From the NCBI GenBank assembly GCA_910586105.1, contig CAJUGU010000092.1:1-16478 (forward strand): a stretch of 16,478 nt of DNA. The letters run 5' to 3'. Under the pieces are notes generated by a model. It worked only from the letters and a program-made list of their open reading frames with translations. It had not been told where the DNA came from and did no database searches. The position numbers and the translations under genes are program-made. This document shows, piece after piece, positions 7,401 to 14,691 of this stretch. The stretch's first letter is position 1, and each line of letters starts with the position of its first letter. This DNA is from an uncultured Eubacteriales bacterium. GTDB lineage: Bacteria > Bacillota > Clostridia > Oscillospirales > Butyricicoccaceae.

Positions 7401-8099
7401 TCATGATGTCTTCCAATTTAAAGACCTGCGTCGGGTTGGCATATGGTCGATAATGAAATCAAAAGCCGCCTGAACGTTATAACCATATTTCGCCGAATAA
7501 TATACAGGTTTTAATATATTGACTCCCGTAGCTTCCCGGACGCGTCGCTGAATGGAACACGACTTTTCCTCTAAATAATGGATTAGGGAAATATCTGGTG
7601 TGCAGCTGGATGCGTCCCAATGCATACCCTTCATCGCAAAATCAGCTTGGTTAATTAAAACAAGTATTCGCTCCGGCTGAATGTTTGGTACGATAACCTC
7701 ATTAAGCAAAGAATAGGTGCTTCCCATATCTCGTTTTGCTCCTTCAACGATTACAAGAACGAGGTCGATAAAACCGTATGAAACGTTGTCGAATGCGTAA
7801 GTTTTATAAAGCAATTCGACCATTTTTCGTTTATGTATCTCATCTTTTTTCACACCGTCGCCTATCCCAGGCGTATCCCAAAGTCGCAAAACGTCATTTA
7901 GACGGTACGCGTCTAATTCCATCGTTTCCGGGTCAACGCCGTCGCCAACCGTTGCGACAGTCTTTTGAAAAAACGAATTCAATGTAGTGGATTTTCCTGC
8001 GCCAGTATTACCTGCCACCATGACGTCAAACGGGCAGAACCCTGCCCGCACCGATTTTTGCTCGATTTCATCCTGCCGGTATGTGTTAAAATTTATCAT
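7401..8099 (-). CDS. P-loop GTPase, COG3596/YeeP-like (short paralog)
   Basis: A 232-residue protein that is mostly one GTPase domain. Visible motifs are G1 GNTGAGKST (30-38), a candidate G2 in GVDPETM (54-60), G3 DTPG (75-78), G4 NQAD (150-153) and G5-like YYSAK (200-204). It is related to the TRAFAC GTPases of the YeeP/YfjP type, which are common on prophages and islands and have no firm function. It has no membrane segment or glycine-rich tail, unlike its neighbour. The two share GVDPETM and INQAD.AMKG..WD, so they are paralogs. It begins 29 bases after the larger GTPase with only a weak AGGT site upstream, which suggests coupling to the upstream gene. The region is visibly more AT-rich than the housekeeping block, consistent with transfer. 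Confidence 0.85.
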   Translation of the reverse strand: MINFNTYRQDEIEQKSVRAGFCPFDVMVAGNTGAGKSTTLNSFFQKTVATVGDGVDPETMELDAYRLNDVLRLWDTPGIGDGVKKDEIHKRKMVELLYKTYAFDNVSYGFIDLVLVIVEGAKRDMGSTYSLLNEVIVPNIQPERILVLINQADFAMKGMHWDASSCTPDISLIHYLEEKSCSIQRRVREATGVNILKPVYYSAKYGYNVQAAFDFIIDHMPTRRRSLNWKTS

Positions 8100-8128
8100 T
8101 TTGTTTTACCTATTGTTTTCTAAAGCTC

Positions 8129-9121
8129 TCATCCAAACAAACCGCGAAAAAAGCCAACGACCCCGCCAATCGCGCCTCCGACAACCCGGCCAATCGTTTC
8201 GCCAGTCTTTCCAAAAATTGAACCGAGTTCTCCGCCAATATCAGCCCCAGCTGCCGCACATTCTCCGACCGATTCTGCAAGGCTTTCCAGAATCCCCTTG
8301 CTGTAATCCTTCAAATCATCGTTGTCCTTCCACATTTCCTGATCGGTATTGATGTTGTCAACATAGGACAGCCGCTTCTCCTTTGGCGTAAATTTCACAA
8401 TATAATACAGCAGTTTAGAAAGATTGTATGGCCTGTTCTGCACCATTCCTTCTTCCTTAAAACCAGCGCTGTAATAAATGGGATCAATATCAACGCCAGT
8501 TCCTTCCTGAATACGTCGTTTTACCGAAAGTGCTTTTTCATCCAAAAACTTTTGAAGCGGTGGTTCAGGACGGTTCGCATCATGATCCCAATATCGCCCT
8601 TTCATTGCAACATCTGCCTGATTGATCGCAACAAGGATGCGGTCTTTTCTATTTTCCCCTAAATTCGGTATAATCACGCTGTTAATCAGTTCATATGATG
8701 TTCCCAAGTCTCTTGTACTCCCATCCAGAATTACAAGAACAAGGTCGATCAGCAAATTCCCGTTTTCATCGTGTTCGTTCAGCTTCTTAATAATGTTTTT
8801 TGCATGACGGTTATCCGCTTCTTTACCGTCGCCTAATCCTGGACTGTCCCATAAAATCAGGTTTTCCAGTTCATACTTTTCAATCTCCATCGTTTCCGGG
8901 TCTACCCCTACGCCAACTTTTGCGACCTCGGTATTGAACAATGCATTGATCGTGGAACTTTTGCCGCATCCGGTTGCGCCGGTGATCATGAGGTTGATTT
9001 TCTGCTCCTTTAAGTACAGAAAATTTTTCATCAGCCGATCCTTTTCCGCTTCCGGGATATCACCGTTCATAATATCGGCTTCCATGGCCTCAAAAAATTT
9101 CTTTTGCGATTCGTTGCTCAT
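8129..9121 (-). CDS. P-loop GTPase with glycine-zipper tail (long paralog)
   Basis: A 330-residue protein. An N-terminal helical segment (1-40) precedes the GTPase domain: G1 GATGCGKSS (48-56), GVDPETM (72-78), G3 DSPG (92-95), G4 NQAD (167-170) and YYSA (216-219). After residue about 280 comes a tail rich in small residues (GADIGGELG, GRVVGGAIGG, ending FFRGLFG). This glycine-zipper/amphipathic stretch is typical of membrane-inserting or membrane-associating segments. The upstream in-frame ATG at 9160 would add 13 residues, but AAAGGAGA seven bases before 9121 decides the start. It is the first gene of the cluster behind the promoter at 9244-9273. The layout of soluble GTPase plus membrane-active tail recalls stress or immunity GTPases, but that is only an analogy. 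Confidence 0.87.
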   Translation of the reverse strand: MSNESQKKFFEAMEADIMNGDIPEAEKDRLMKNFLYLKEQKINLMITGATGCGKSSTINALFNTEVAKVGVGVDPETMEIEKYELENLILWDSPGLGDGKEADNRHAKNIIKKLNEHDENGNLLIDLVLVILDGSTRDLGTSYELINSVIIPNLGENRKDRILVAINQADVAMKGRYWDHDANRPEPPLQKFLDEKALSVKRRIQEGTGVDIDPIYYSAGFKEEGMVQNRPYNLSKLLYYIVKFTPKEKRLSYVDNINTDQEMWKDNDDLKDYSKGILESLAESVGECAAAGADIGGELGSIFGKTGETIGRVVGGAIGGVVGFFRGLFG

Positions 9122-9243
9122 AATATTGTCTCCTTTTATTACTTCTGGTTTTTTACGCAAATTAAAATTCTGCTTCCCAACATTTTGCGAATTTGTTCAC
9201 CCCCAGTCCTTCGTCACTTCTCGCAGATAATTTTTATAAATTT

Positions 9244-9273
9244 ATTATATCATATTTATAAATCTAACTTCAA
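9244..9273 (-). promoter_or_regulatory. Promoter of the GTPase cluster
   Basis: On the minus strand, TTGAAG (9273-9268), an 18-base spacer and TATAAT (9249-9244) sit in a very AT-rich stretch. Transcription would start near 9237, about 115 bases before the large GTPase start. No terminator is seen between the upstream gene (stop at 9304) and this promoter, so read-through is also possible. Confidence 0.6.
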
Positions 9274-9303
9274 GTCTTTTCGACAGAAAACCTTTTAATG
9301 CTT

Positions 9304-9849
9304 TTAATTTTCATAAAGTTCCGCCGCCTTGTTTTTCATTTCCGCGCCCTGCATATATAGCTCGACCAGCAGCCGCAGGTCGTTCCGGGCATAATGCTGC
9401 TGCAATTCTGCGATTTTGCAATCGGATACGATCGGTGGGCTGCGGTTCACGGCTTCTGCTTCAAGGAACATTTCCTCGATCGCCGGATCGGTAAAAACAG
9501 CAAGGCGGGCCTCCGTGCCTTTGCTGACCAGGATCCCTCGCAGCAGTTCGTCCGATTCGCTTCCACTGGCTACATGGAACAGCAACCGCAGGTATTCCAC
9601 CGGAAGCAAATGCTTTGGGATCGCGGCATATTGCAGCGTTTTTTCAACAACGCCAACAAACAACGGCGTGTCGATCCGATCGGTATTCATATTGCAGGCC
9701 GGACTTTGCAGCCGGATCTGATAATCACAAAGGCTGCAAAATCTGCTGTCATACAAATAATATGCATTCGTTCGCGTGAACAAAAACCCCCGTTTCGTGC
9801 TTCGTTCCTTTGAAAACCTGGCCAGCGCTTTTGCGATCTCATCCCGCAT
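9304..9849 (-). CDS. Unrecognised 181-residue protein
   Basis: I do not recognise this family. The protein starts with a basic stretch (FSKERSTKRGF, 10-20). It has four cysteines in the first third, including CSLC (39-42) and one near residue 53, which could bind metal but do not form a standard ribbon. The C-terminal half is Leu/Glu-rich and probably helical. There is no signal peptide or membrane segment. The open frame reaches 9945, but CAGGAGGTGA a few bases before the ATG at 9849 is a near-perfect ribosome binding site and fixes the start. It is divergent from the 449-residue gene across about 165 bases containing a perfect dyad, and lies upstream of the GTPase cluster on the same strand. 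Confidence 0.7.
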   Translation of the reverse strand: MRDEIAKALARFSKERSTKRGFLFTRTNAYYLYDSRFCSLCDYQIRLQSPACNMNTDRIDTPLFVGVVEKTLQYAAIPKHLLPVEYLRLLFHVASGSESDELLRGILVSKGTEARLAVFTDPAIEEMFLEAEAVNRSPPIVSDCKIAELQQHYARNDLRLLVELYMQGAEMKNKAAELYEN

Positions 9850-9903
9850 CGCTTTCACCTCCTGACAAAATTCTAATCGAAGCAGCGAATAAAAGCCAGC
9901 GCC

Positions 9904-9940
9904 TTTGATTCCGAAAAGAATGAATATTTTCGGAATCAAA
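9904..9940. promoter_or_regulatory. 14-bp perfect dyad between divergent genes
   Basis: TTTGATTCCGAAAA (9904-9917) and its exact complement (9927-9940) flank nine bases. The dyad lies between two divergent starts (9849 and 10015) and lacks a U-run on either strand, so an operator or a 5'-leader hairpin fits better than a terminator. The binding protein is unknown; the XRE regulator at 11667 is the nearest candidate, but no similar site is seen upstream of it. Confidence 0.55.
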
Positions 9941-10014
9941 AACACTGGTGTATTTTACAAAAACATGATATCCTTTAAAGAATAACGATCCAGAAAATGA
10001 AGGGAGGCATTTCC

Positions 10015-11364
10015 ATGTGGGATCTGGATGAAAACGATCCGGTCGATAAGTTGATTTTGCAGGAACTTCGCGGGGAACCTATACGATTTGATCAATGGGA
10101 AGAAATGTGGGACGAGTTAGAGGACGAGCCTGACGCAGCGGAAAGGTTGCAGGCGCACGGCTACACAGCGGAGCGCGGGCAACGCGAAGGCCTGATTTTT
10201 CGCGAAGAATTTTTGCAGCTGCTTCAAAAATACGATCTGTCACTATCCGACCGCATTCTTTTGTTTTATCGCCTGGCAGAGCTGGCTGCATCTGCGCCAG
10301 ACCAGGACCTGCTGTATTTGTATTGCGCGATCGTCTCGGATAGCGGTTTCCTTTTGGATCAAAACCGGGAACCCTATCAGGGGGACGACGGCGCGCTGCA
10401 TTACCTGATCACCATGACAGGGACTTCCGACCTGTTTTGCGAATTACAAGGACGGATCCGAAGATCAAAAACGCTGCGCCATATTTTCTCCAAAAACTAT
10501 AAAAGCCCGCCTTTACAGGCAAACAGTGACGCAGACATGAAGTACAAGGTCTTTCAAGCCTATTCCAACGCCTTTGGCGCGGATGGCAGCGAAACCGAAC
10601 TTTTGAACAGCATCGACGATCTGCTTCAAATGGCAGCGGCTTACCCGGAACTGGAAACGATCGAACCGTTGTTCCTCTATCGAGCGTTTACCCGTCATGG
10701 AAAGCGCCTGCGCTCGGGCACGCTGCTTCAGATGGATCTGAAATCCCTTTGGAAATACAAGGCTTATCGGATCGATCAGGATAACGGGAAGAATTTCAAG
10801 GCGAATCTAGCCCATTTAACCTTGTTTTCTTCGCTTTGTGAAATTTATCAACATGAAGAAGCGGTCGATCTGCCGCTCTGCTATCAGGGGTTTGAAATGT
10901 TGAGCAATCTCGGGGAATTTTACCGGGAGCAAATGCCTGACGATATTTCCATACCGTTCCCGGAGCCTATGGAAGATATCCTACTCTTCGAGGGCCCCTG
11001 CTGCTTTGAAGGCGGCGCCCGTAATGTCATTCTGGAAAATGATAAAACACTGAACGAAATCCGTTTGAGTAAATTCCGCTGCGATCCAAAGTACGAACGT
11101 CCGCTCGATCATATTTCAGTCTATCTGAATCAGAATCTGGAGGAACTTATCAATCGCTTTTGGCACGCGGACGATGAAACCGTCAAAACGCTCTGCAATC
11201 AAATCCTGCTGGACAGCAAACTTCCGGCACGCTGGCAGCCCCAAAATATGCAAGAGCTTTCCCGGTTCCTCGCAACCATCAACAACGGGCTGTTGGACGC
11301 AATGTGCGAATATGCAGATTCCCTCCTCGTCGAAGCCGGGCAAACGCTTTTGGATACGCTTTGA
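10015..11364 (+). CDS. Unrecognised 449-residue protein
   Basis: I do not recognise this protein. It is cytoplasmic in character (no signal peptide or membrane segment), acidic at the N-terminus (MWDLDENDPVDKL) and rich in Leu, Glu and Asp with helical periodicity throughout, suggesting an alpha-helical repeat or bundle fold. A cysteine pair occurs at GPCCFEGG in the C-terminal third. No nucleotide-binding or nuclease motif is evident. The ATG at 10015 has GGGAGG seven bases upstream; an in-frame ATG at 9997 lies before that site and is unlikely. It diverges from the 181-residue gene. Its stop is six bases before the second foldback element. Confidence 0.75.
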   Translation: MWDLDENDPVDKLILQELRGEPIRFDQWEEMWDELEDEPDAAERLQAHGYTAERGQREGLIFREEFLQLLQKYDLSLSDRILLFYRLAELAASAPDQDLLYLYCAIVSDSGFLLDQNREPYQGDDGALHYLITMTGTSDLFCELQGRIRRSKTLRHIFSKNYKSPPLQANSDADMKYKVFQAYSNAFGADGSETELLNSIDDLLQMAAAYPELETIEPLFLYRAFTRHGKRLRSGTLLQMDLKSLWKYKAYRIDQDNGKNFKANLAHLTLFSSLCEIYQHEEAVDLPLCYQGFEMLSNLGEFYREQMPDDISIPFPEPMEDILLFEGPCCFEGGARNVILENDKTLNEIRLSKFRCDPKYERPLDHISVYLNQNLEELINRFWHADDETVKTLCNQILLDSKLPARWQPQNMQELSRFLATINNGLLDAMCEYADSLLVEAGQTLLDTL

Positions 11365-11369
11365 CGCCC

Positions 11370-11532
11370 CTAGCGCTCCATCCGGTCAGGAATCGGATTT
11401 GGATCTGGAGCGAGATTTTCGCAGGGCAAGGCAGAGGACGTAGGCGGGCTGGCGCCCGGCAAGGACGATAACGCAGCCATGCGGAAATCCCATCCAAGGA
11501 CAAGTTCGATTTCTGGCTGGATGGAGCGCCAG
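11370..11532. mobile_element. 163-bp foldback MITE-like element (second type)
   Basis: The ends are inverted repeats: CTAGCGCTCCATCC (11370-11383) against GGATGGAGCGCCAG (11519-11532), one mismatch, with 11 bp perfect inside. Over the first 32 bases the arms agree at about 26 positions and every difference is a transition, so RNA pairing is largely kept through G-U. Similarity continues inward (for example GATTT.CGCA and GCGGGC/GCCGGGC), with the centre near 11451. It has no ORF. The terminal sequence differs from that of the element at 4114-4277. It starts six bases after the stop of the 449-residue gene and could serve as its transcript end. The remaining 130 bases up to the XRE gene hold only the AT-rich upstream region of that gene. 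Confidence 0.72.
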
Positions 11533-11632
11533 TATCCGCCTGGTTTGATCCAAAATTCATTCGGCTCCGCACCATTATATCTTTTAAGTTGTTTTAAATA
11601 GCTATAGATGTAAATATCTCGCAGAGTTTTTG

Positions 11633-11644
11633 TTATAGTTATAA
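11633..11644 (+). promoter_or_regulatory. TTATA-GT-TATAA dyad / likely -10 of the XRE gene
   Basis: A perfect 5-2-5 palindrome lies 22 bases before the XRE start and contains TATAGT, a usable -10. No convincing -35 is seen at the right distance. A regulator binding its own -10 would fit autorepression, but this is inference. Confidence 0.35.
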
Positions 11645-11666
11645 AAAAGCAACCGGAGGTATTGCC

Positions 11667-11963
11667 ATGGATGTAGGAAAGCGGATCACGGAATTGCGGA
11701 CGGCGGCAGGGCTCACGACCAATCGCCTTGCAAACCTGTGCGGCCTGTCACAGAGTTTCGTCCGTTCCGTTGAACTGGGCGAGAAGGGGATTACCGTCGA
11801 AAACCTTCAACTGATTTGCGGTACGCTGAAAATTTCCCTGAAGGATTTTTTTGACCGGCCGGAAAAAGCCGCCGTCATAGAGCGGGAACAGCTGATCGAA
11901 CGGATCGGACAACTGAATGTACGACAACAGGCCGCGCTTATGGCGTTTCTGGAAACGCTTTGA
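11667..11963 (+). CDS. XRE-family HTH transcriptional regulator
   Basis: A 98-residue protein. An N-terminal Cro/CI-type helix-turn-helix spans about residues 5-62 (KRITELRTAAGLTTNRLA..., then CGLSQSFVRSVELGEKGITVENLQLICGTLKISLKDFF). A short helical tail (66-98) probably mediates dimer contact. The ATG has GGAGGT six bases upstream. It is a stand-alone gene with its own terminator, between the unknown 449-residue gene and the decayed nuclease gene. The target is unknown; autoregulation or control of the neighbouring accessory genes is likely for this family. Confidence 0.88.
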   Translation: MDVGKRITELRTAAGLTTNRLANLCGLSQSFVRSVELGEKGITVENLQLICGTLKISLKDFFDRPEKAAVIEREQLIERIGQLNVRQQAALMAFLETL

Positions 11964-11970
11964 GCTCAAT

Positions 11971-12020
11971 ACGCCAAAGAGCTCCGGTATCTTGTTCCGT
12001 GCCCTTTGGCGTTTCTTTTC
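11971..12020 (+). terminator. Intrinsic terminator of the XRE gene
   Basis: ACGCCAAAG (11971-11979) pairs perfectly with CTTTGGCGT (12004-12012), followed by TTCTTTTC. It begins seven bases after the XRE stop codon. The 24-base loop is long but the tail is good. Confidence 0.75.
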
Positions 12021-12175
12021 AGATTCAAAACGTTGCTGCGCTGGACACCTCGGCAGAAATATGATGGAATAAAGGTCAGGAAAGGGGGCTGGACGCCGTT
12101 TTTTATGGCTCATGCGATCCCGTGCAATTCCATACTGGAAACAAACGCTCCGTGCGAAAGAAGGTGGCTGTGTCC

Positions 12176-13107
12176 ATGAAGGAACCATCATCCTCTGCGA
12201 CAAATCTACATGTAAAAGCCAAACAAACCGCAAAAGACAGCGTTTTCTGCGATCTGTTTCGGCATCCAAAATATCTGCTTCAGCTTTATCAAGCGCTCCA
12301 TCCCGAAGATACGCAGACAACGGAACGGATCTTATGAGCGTCAGGCTCAAAAATGTCCTGTTGAATCAGATGTATAACGATTTAGGATTTACGGTTGGAC
12401 GGTAACGTCCCCGGCTCATGATCCTGCTGGAAACGCAGGTCACATGGACGGTCAATGTCATTATCCGTATCCTGATGTATTTGGCAAGCACTTGGCAGGA
12501 ATTTATTGAAAACCATAAATTGAATGTCTACAGCAGCAAGCCGATCGATCTGCCAAAACCCGGATTATACGTGATCTATACCGGGGCACGCAGGAAACAG
12601 CCGGAATGGCTCGCGTTGGCCGACGAATTTTTTGCAGGTGACAATACGTTTTTAGATGTCAAAGCCAAGGGGATCTATGACGGCAAAGAAGGCGATATCA
12701 TTCACCAGCATGTAATGTTCACAAAGGTTTATAATAACCAGGTAGCGTGTTATGGCAGGACCCGGCAGGCTGTGCTGGAAACGATCCGGATCTGTAAAGA
12801 TTCCAATGTATGGAAGGAATATCTGTAAAGCCATGAAAAGGAGGTTATTGATATCATGACGACATTATTTGATCAGGAATATGCTGTTGATCGGTATGGC
12901 GATGGGCGGTAAGCTGAAGGTGTCTCTATAGGTCTCTCGAAAGGTCGCTTAGATCAGGCGAAAGAAACGGCCTTATGGATGAAGAAAGACGGATTCCCTG
13001 AAAAATCCATTTCCAATCTTCTTAATATCGATCTTCAAACCGTTAGTAAATGGCTTTCCGAGCCATCCGAAAACCGGATCCGTTATGAAAAACCAACCAG
13101 TGATTGA
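12176..13107 (+). pseudogene. Decayed Rpn/PD-(D/E)XK nuclease family gene
   Basis: Joined across frames, the pieces read as the Rpn family (PD-(D/E)XK nuclease 'transposase' group), thought to promote recombination. The first piece begins at ATG 12176 and contains KDSVFCDLFRHPKYLLQLY and ALHPED, ending at TGA 12335. After a one-base shift near 12325-12334 the second frame gives LKNVLLNQMYNDLGFTVG, then a stop at 12403. The same frame continues with LMILLETQVTWTVNVIIRI, LYVIYTGARRKQPEW, IYDGKEGDI and YGRTRQAVLETIRICKD to a TAA at 12826. It then runs on with SHEKEVIDIMTTLFDQEYA, another TAA at 12910 and a C-terminal KGRLDQAKETALWMKKDGF-type helix, ending with TGA 13105-13107. One frameshift and three in-frame stops make it a clear pseudogene. 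The longest intact piece (12418-12828, 136 aa) may be annotated as a gene by itself. Confidence 0.85.
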
Positions 13108-13118
13108 GAGGTTACCAC

Positions 13119-13418
13119 ATGAAAAAACAAATGTACATGATGCTGATTGAAAAAAGCAAGACGTATAACAAACTGACAAAAAAGGTCGTTACGGAACATG
13201 TCGAAAACATCCGGAATTTGGACGACGCAGGAAAATTAGAGATTTGCGGCGTCTTTCAAGGTTATCCGGGCATGGCTGGCATGTACATCCTGAAAGTGGA
13301 TAGCCGTGAGGAAGCGGAAGCGCTCTGTAATGCGGAGCCCTTGGTCACGGGCGGCTTTGCAACCTACAAACTGGTCGGTTTCCAAGCCGCTAATCGGGAA
13401 AACAATTACCTGTTATGA
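13119..13418 (+). CDS. YCII-domain protein
   Basis: A 99-residue protein with the YCII (ferredoxin-like, dimeric) fold pattern: an N-terminal beta strand (MYMMLIEKS), EHVENIRNLDDAGKLEICGVF (25-45) with the family His, and the MYILKVDSREEAEALCNAEPL segment (54-74), which is the usual 'i.ev.s.eea..l...DP' region. YCII proteins act as small enzymes or ligand-binding modules; the substrate is not predictable here. The ATG has GAGAGG seven bases upstream and lies 11 bases after the end of the nuclease pseudogene. It is followed by a hairpin array and a strong terminator. Confidence 0.82.
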   Translation: MKKQMYMMLIEKSKTYNKLTKKVVTEHVENIRNLDDAGKLEICGVFQGYPGMAGMYILKVDSREEAEALCNAEPLVTGGFATYKLVGFQAANRENNYLL

Positions 13419-13429
13419 TCCATCGCCGC

Positions 13430-13510
13430 AAGTCGCATCCCCGGCAGCGACTTGATCGAGCCTGATTTCAAACAGGCCCAATCCGCTCCCGCTGTGTAAA
13501 TACGCGGGAG
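13430..13510. other. Array of three hairpins before the terminator
   Basis: Three short perfect stems follow the YCII stop: AAGTCGC/GCGACTT (13430-13436, 13447-13453), GCCTG/CAGGC (13460-13464, 13473-13477) and CTCCCGC/GCGGGAG (13486-13492, 13504-13510). The right arm of the third overlaps the left arm of the terminator at 13507, so the two cannot form together. Confidence 0.5.
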
Positions 13511-13548
13511 GCAGGCGGATCGATCCGCCTGCCTCCTGTTCGTTTTTC
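13507..13548. terminator. Strong terminator between convergent genes
   Basis: A 30-base perfect palindrome (13507-13536; half-site GGAGGCAGGCGGATC) is followed on the plus strand by TGTTCGTTTTT. It separates the plus-strand YCII gene from the minus-strand endolysin gene and probably protects each from the other's transcription. Confidence 0.82.
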
Positions 13549-13583
13549 GCGTTTTCTTTCGCCATACAACCTTTTTGCATCCT

Positions 13584-14249
13584 TTATCGATACAAACCCA
13601 TCCGGCGGTTATATACCATCATACGCACCATGTCCTCCGACAGGTGCAGGCCGGAGCCGTTGCCAGCAATCGCTTTGCGGTCGATCAGCATCTGTACCGT
13701 GTCGCGCAGCTCGCCCGCCGGGATCTCGTCGATCGTTTCATAATACTTCATCTCGTTTTCGACCTCCTGAACCAGTTGCCTTTGGAATCCCTGCCACAGC
13801 GCCGGATCCGAGACCATCGGCGCGGGGCATAATTTATGGGTCACGTCGTAGTGCCGCACGACCCGCTCGGCCGGGATGCGATACCGCTGCATCAGCTCCC
13901 GCACCAGCTCGGCGGCGCGGTCGATGCTGGGCTGCCGCAGCAGCCCCTGCTTGTCCTGCATGCAGATTTCCACGCCGATACTGTTGGCGTTACGGCATTC
14001 CGGATGATAATACCGGTTTGCCCCGACATGCCATGCGGTCCGCTCGTCCGACACGGACCGCCAGACCTCCGACTCGTCAACAAAATAATGCGCGGACGCC
14101 CCGACCCGCTCCCGGGCAAAATAATCCGCATTATTTTTCGCGGTATCCCCCCAATTACCGGTATAATGCACTGCAATAAACCGGATCGACTCCACCGCTC
14201 GAACGGCTCCGAAATTATCCTTGCGGGCGGTCTTACTGTTGATCTCCAT
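13584..14249 (-). CDS. Prophage endolysin, N-acetylmuramoyl-L-alanine amidase (Amidase_2)
   Basis: Cleaves the MurNAc-L-Ala bond of peptidoglycan to release phage. In this 221-residue protein the Amidase_2 domain covers about 1-150, with the expected Zn ligands His28 (AVHYTG), His133 (VRHYDVTHKLCP) and Cys141. AHYFVDES and NSIGVEICM are typical surrounding motifs. The C-terminal part (168-221; YYETIDEIPAGELRDTVQ..., ...LSEDMVRMMV) is the small helical module often found at the end of Firmicutes phage amidases and probably binds the wall. There is no signal peptide, so release depends on the holin. The start overlaps the holin 3' end by 17 bases and its GGAGGGGG site lies inside the holin gene, which suggests translational coupling. 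Confidence 0.94.
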   Translation of the reverse strand: MEINSKTARKDNFGAVRAVESIRFIAVHYTGNWGDTAKNNADYFARERVGASAHYFVDESEVWRSVSDERTAWHVGANRYYHPECRNANSIGVEICMQDKQGLLRQPSIDRAAELVRELMQRYRIPAERVVRHYDVTHKLCPAPMVSDPALWQGFQRQLVQEVENEMKYYETIDEIPAGELRDTVQMLIDRKAIAGNGSGLHLSEDMVRMMVYNRRMGLYR

Positions 14250-14676
14250 CCTTTTCCCCCTCCACAGAATCTTTGATCTGCGCCACCAGCCGGATCAGCT
14301 GTTTCGGCAACGGCACGCCGATATCCGCCAGATTTTCAAAGATGCTCAGCAGTTCGTTCGCAGCGACCCATACCGCTACGACCGCTGTTACCGACAGTTC
14401 TCCCGGCAGTTGAATGCCAAGGTATCCGAGCAGCAGGTCGACCATCGCGCCAATCGCGACCAGCGACCACAGGAATACCTTCTTAACAATGCCCCGCACC
14501 CCTTTATAAGAGCTGATCTTTTCCGAACGTGCCGGCGCTGCGGCGATCCCGCTGATGTAATCCATCAGGCTTGCGCCGATCATCACACAGACCGGCAGGG
14601 CCGCCGCGCCAAGGAATGCTTCGCCTGCCATCAGCAGCGCCATCAGCGCCGTTTTCACTTTGGTTAAGTATGACAT
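14233..14676 (-). CDS. Phage holin (phage_holin_4 / toxin-secretion holin family)
   Basis: A small membrane protein (147 residues) that makes the lesion letting the endolysin reach the wall. It has hydrophobic segments at about 8-43, 66-86 and 92-111, the family motif MDYISGIAAA (38-47) followed by SSYKGVRGIVKKV (55-67), and the NELLSIFENLADIGVPLP segment (107-124) characteristic of this holin family. The tail is charged and cytoplasmic. The ATG has AGGAGGTG five bases upstream. It lies between the tail protein gene and the amidase, the normal lysis-cassette position. Confidence 0.93.
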   Translation of the reverse strand: MSYLTKVKTALMALLMAGEAFLGAAALPVCVMIGASLMDYISGIAAAPARSEKISSYKGVRGIVKKVFLWSLVAIGAMVDLLLGYLGIQLPGELSVTAVVAVWVAANELLSIFENLADIGVPLPKQLIRLVAQIKDSVEGEKDGDQQ

Positions 14677-14691
14677 GTTTACACCTCCTAC

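Noticed and set aside
12293..12303. GCGCTCCATCC identical to the end of the second foldback element
   Set aside because: It encodes the conserved ALHPED motif of the Rpn family, so the match is coincidental coding sequence.
12418..12828. A stand-alone 136-aa gene
   Set aside because: It lacks the family's N- and C-terminal parts, which are present in the flanking sequence behind stops and a frameshift. It is the middle of a pseudogene.
13430..13536. CRISPR-like array
   Set aside because: The stems differ in sequence and there is no constant repeat with unique spacers. No cas gene is present.
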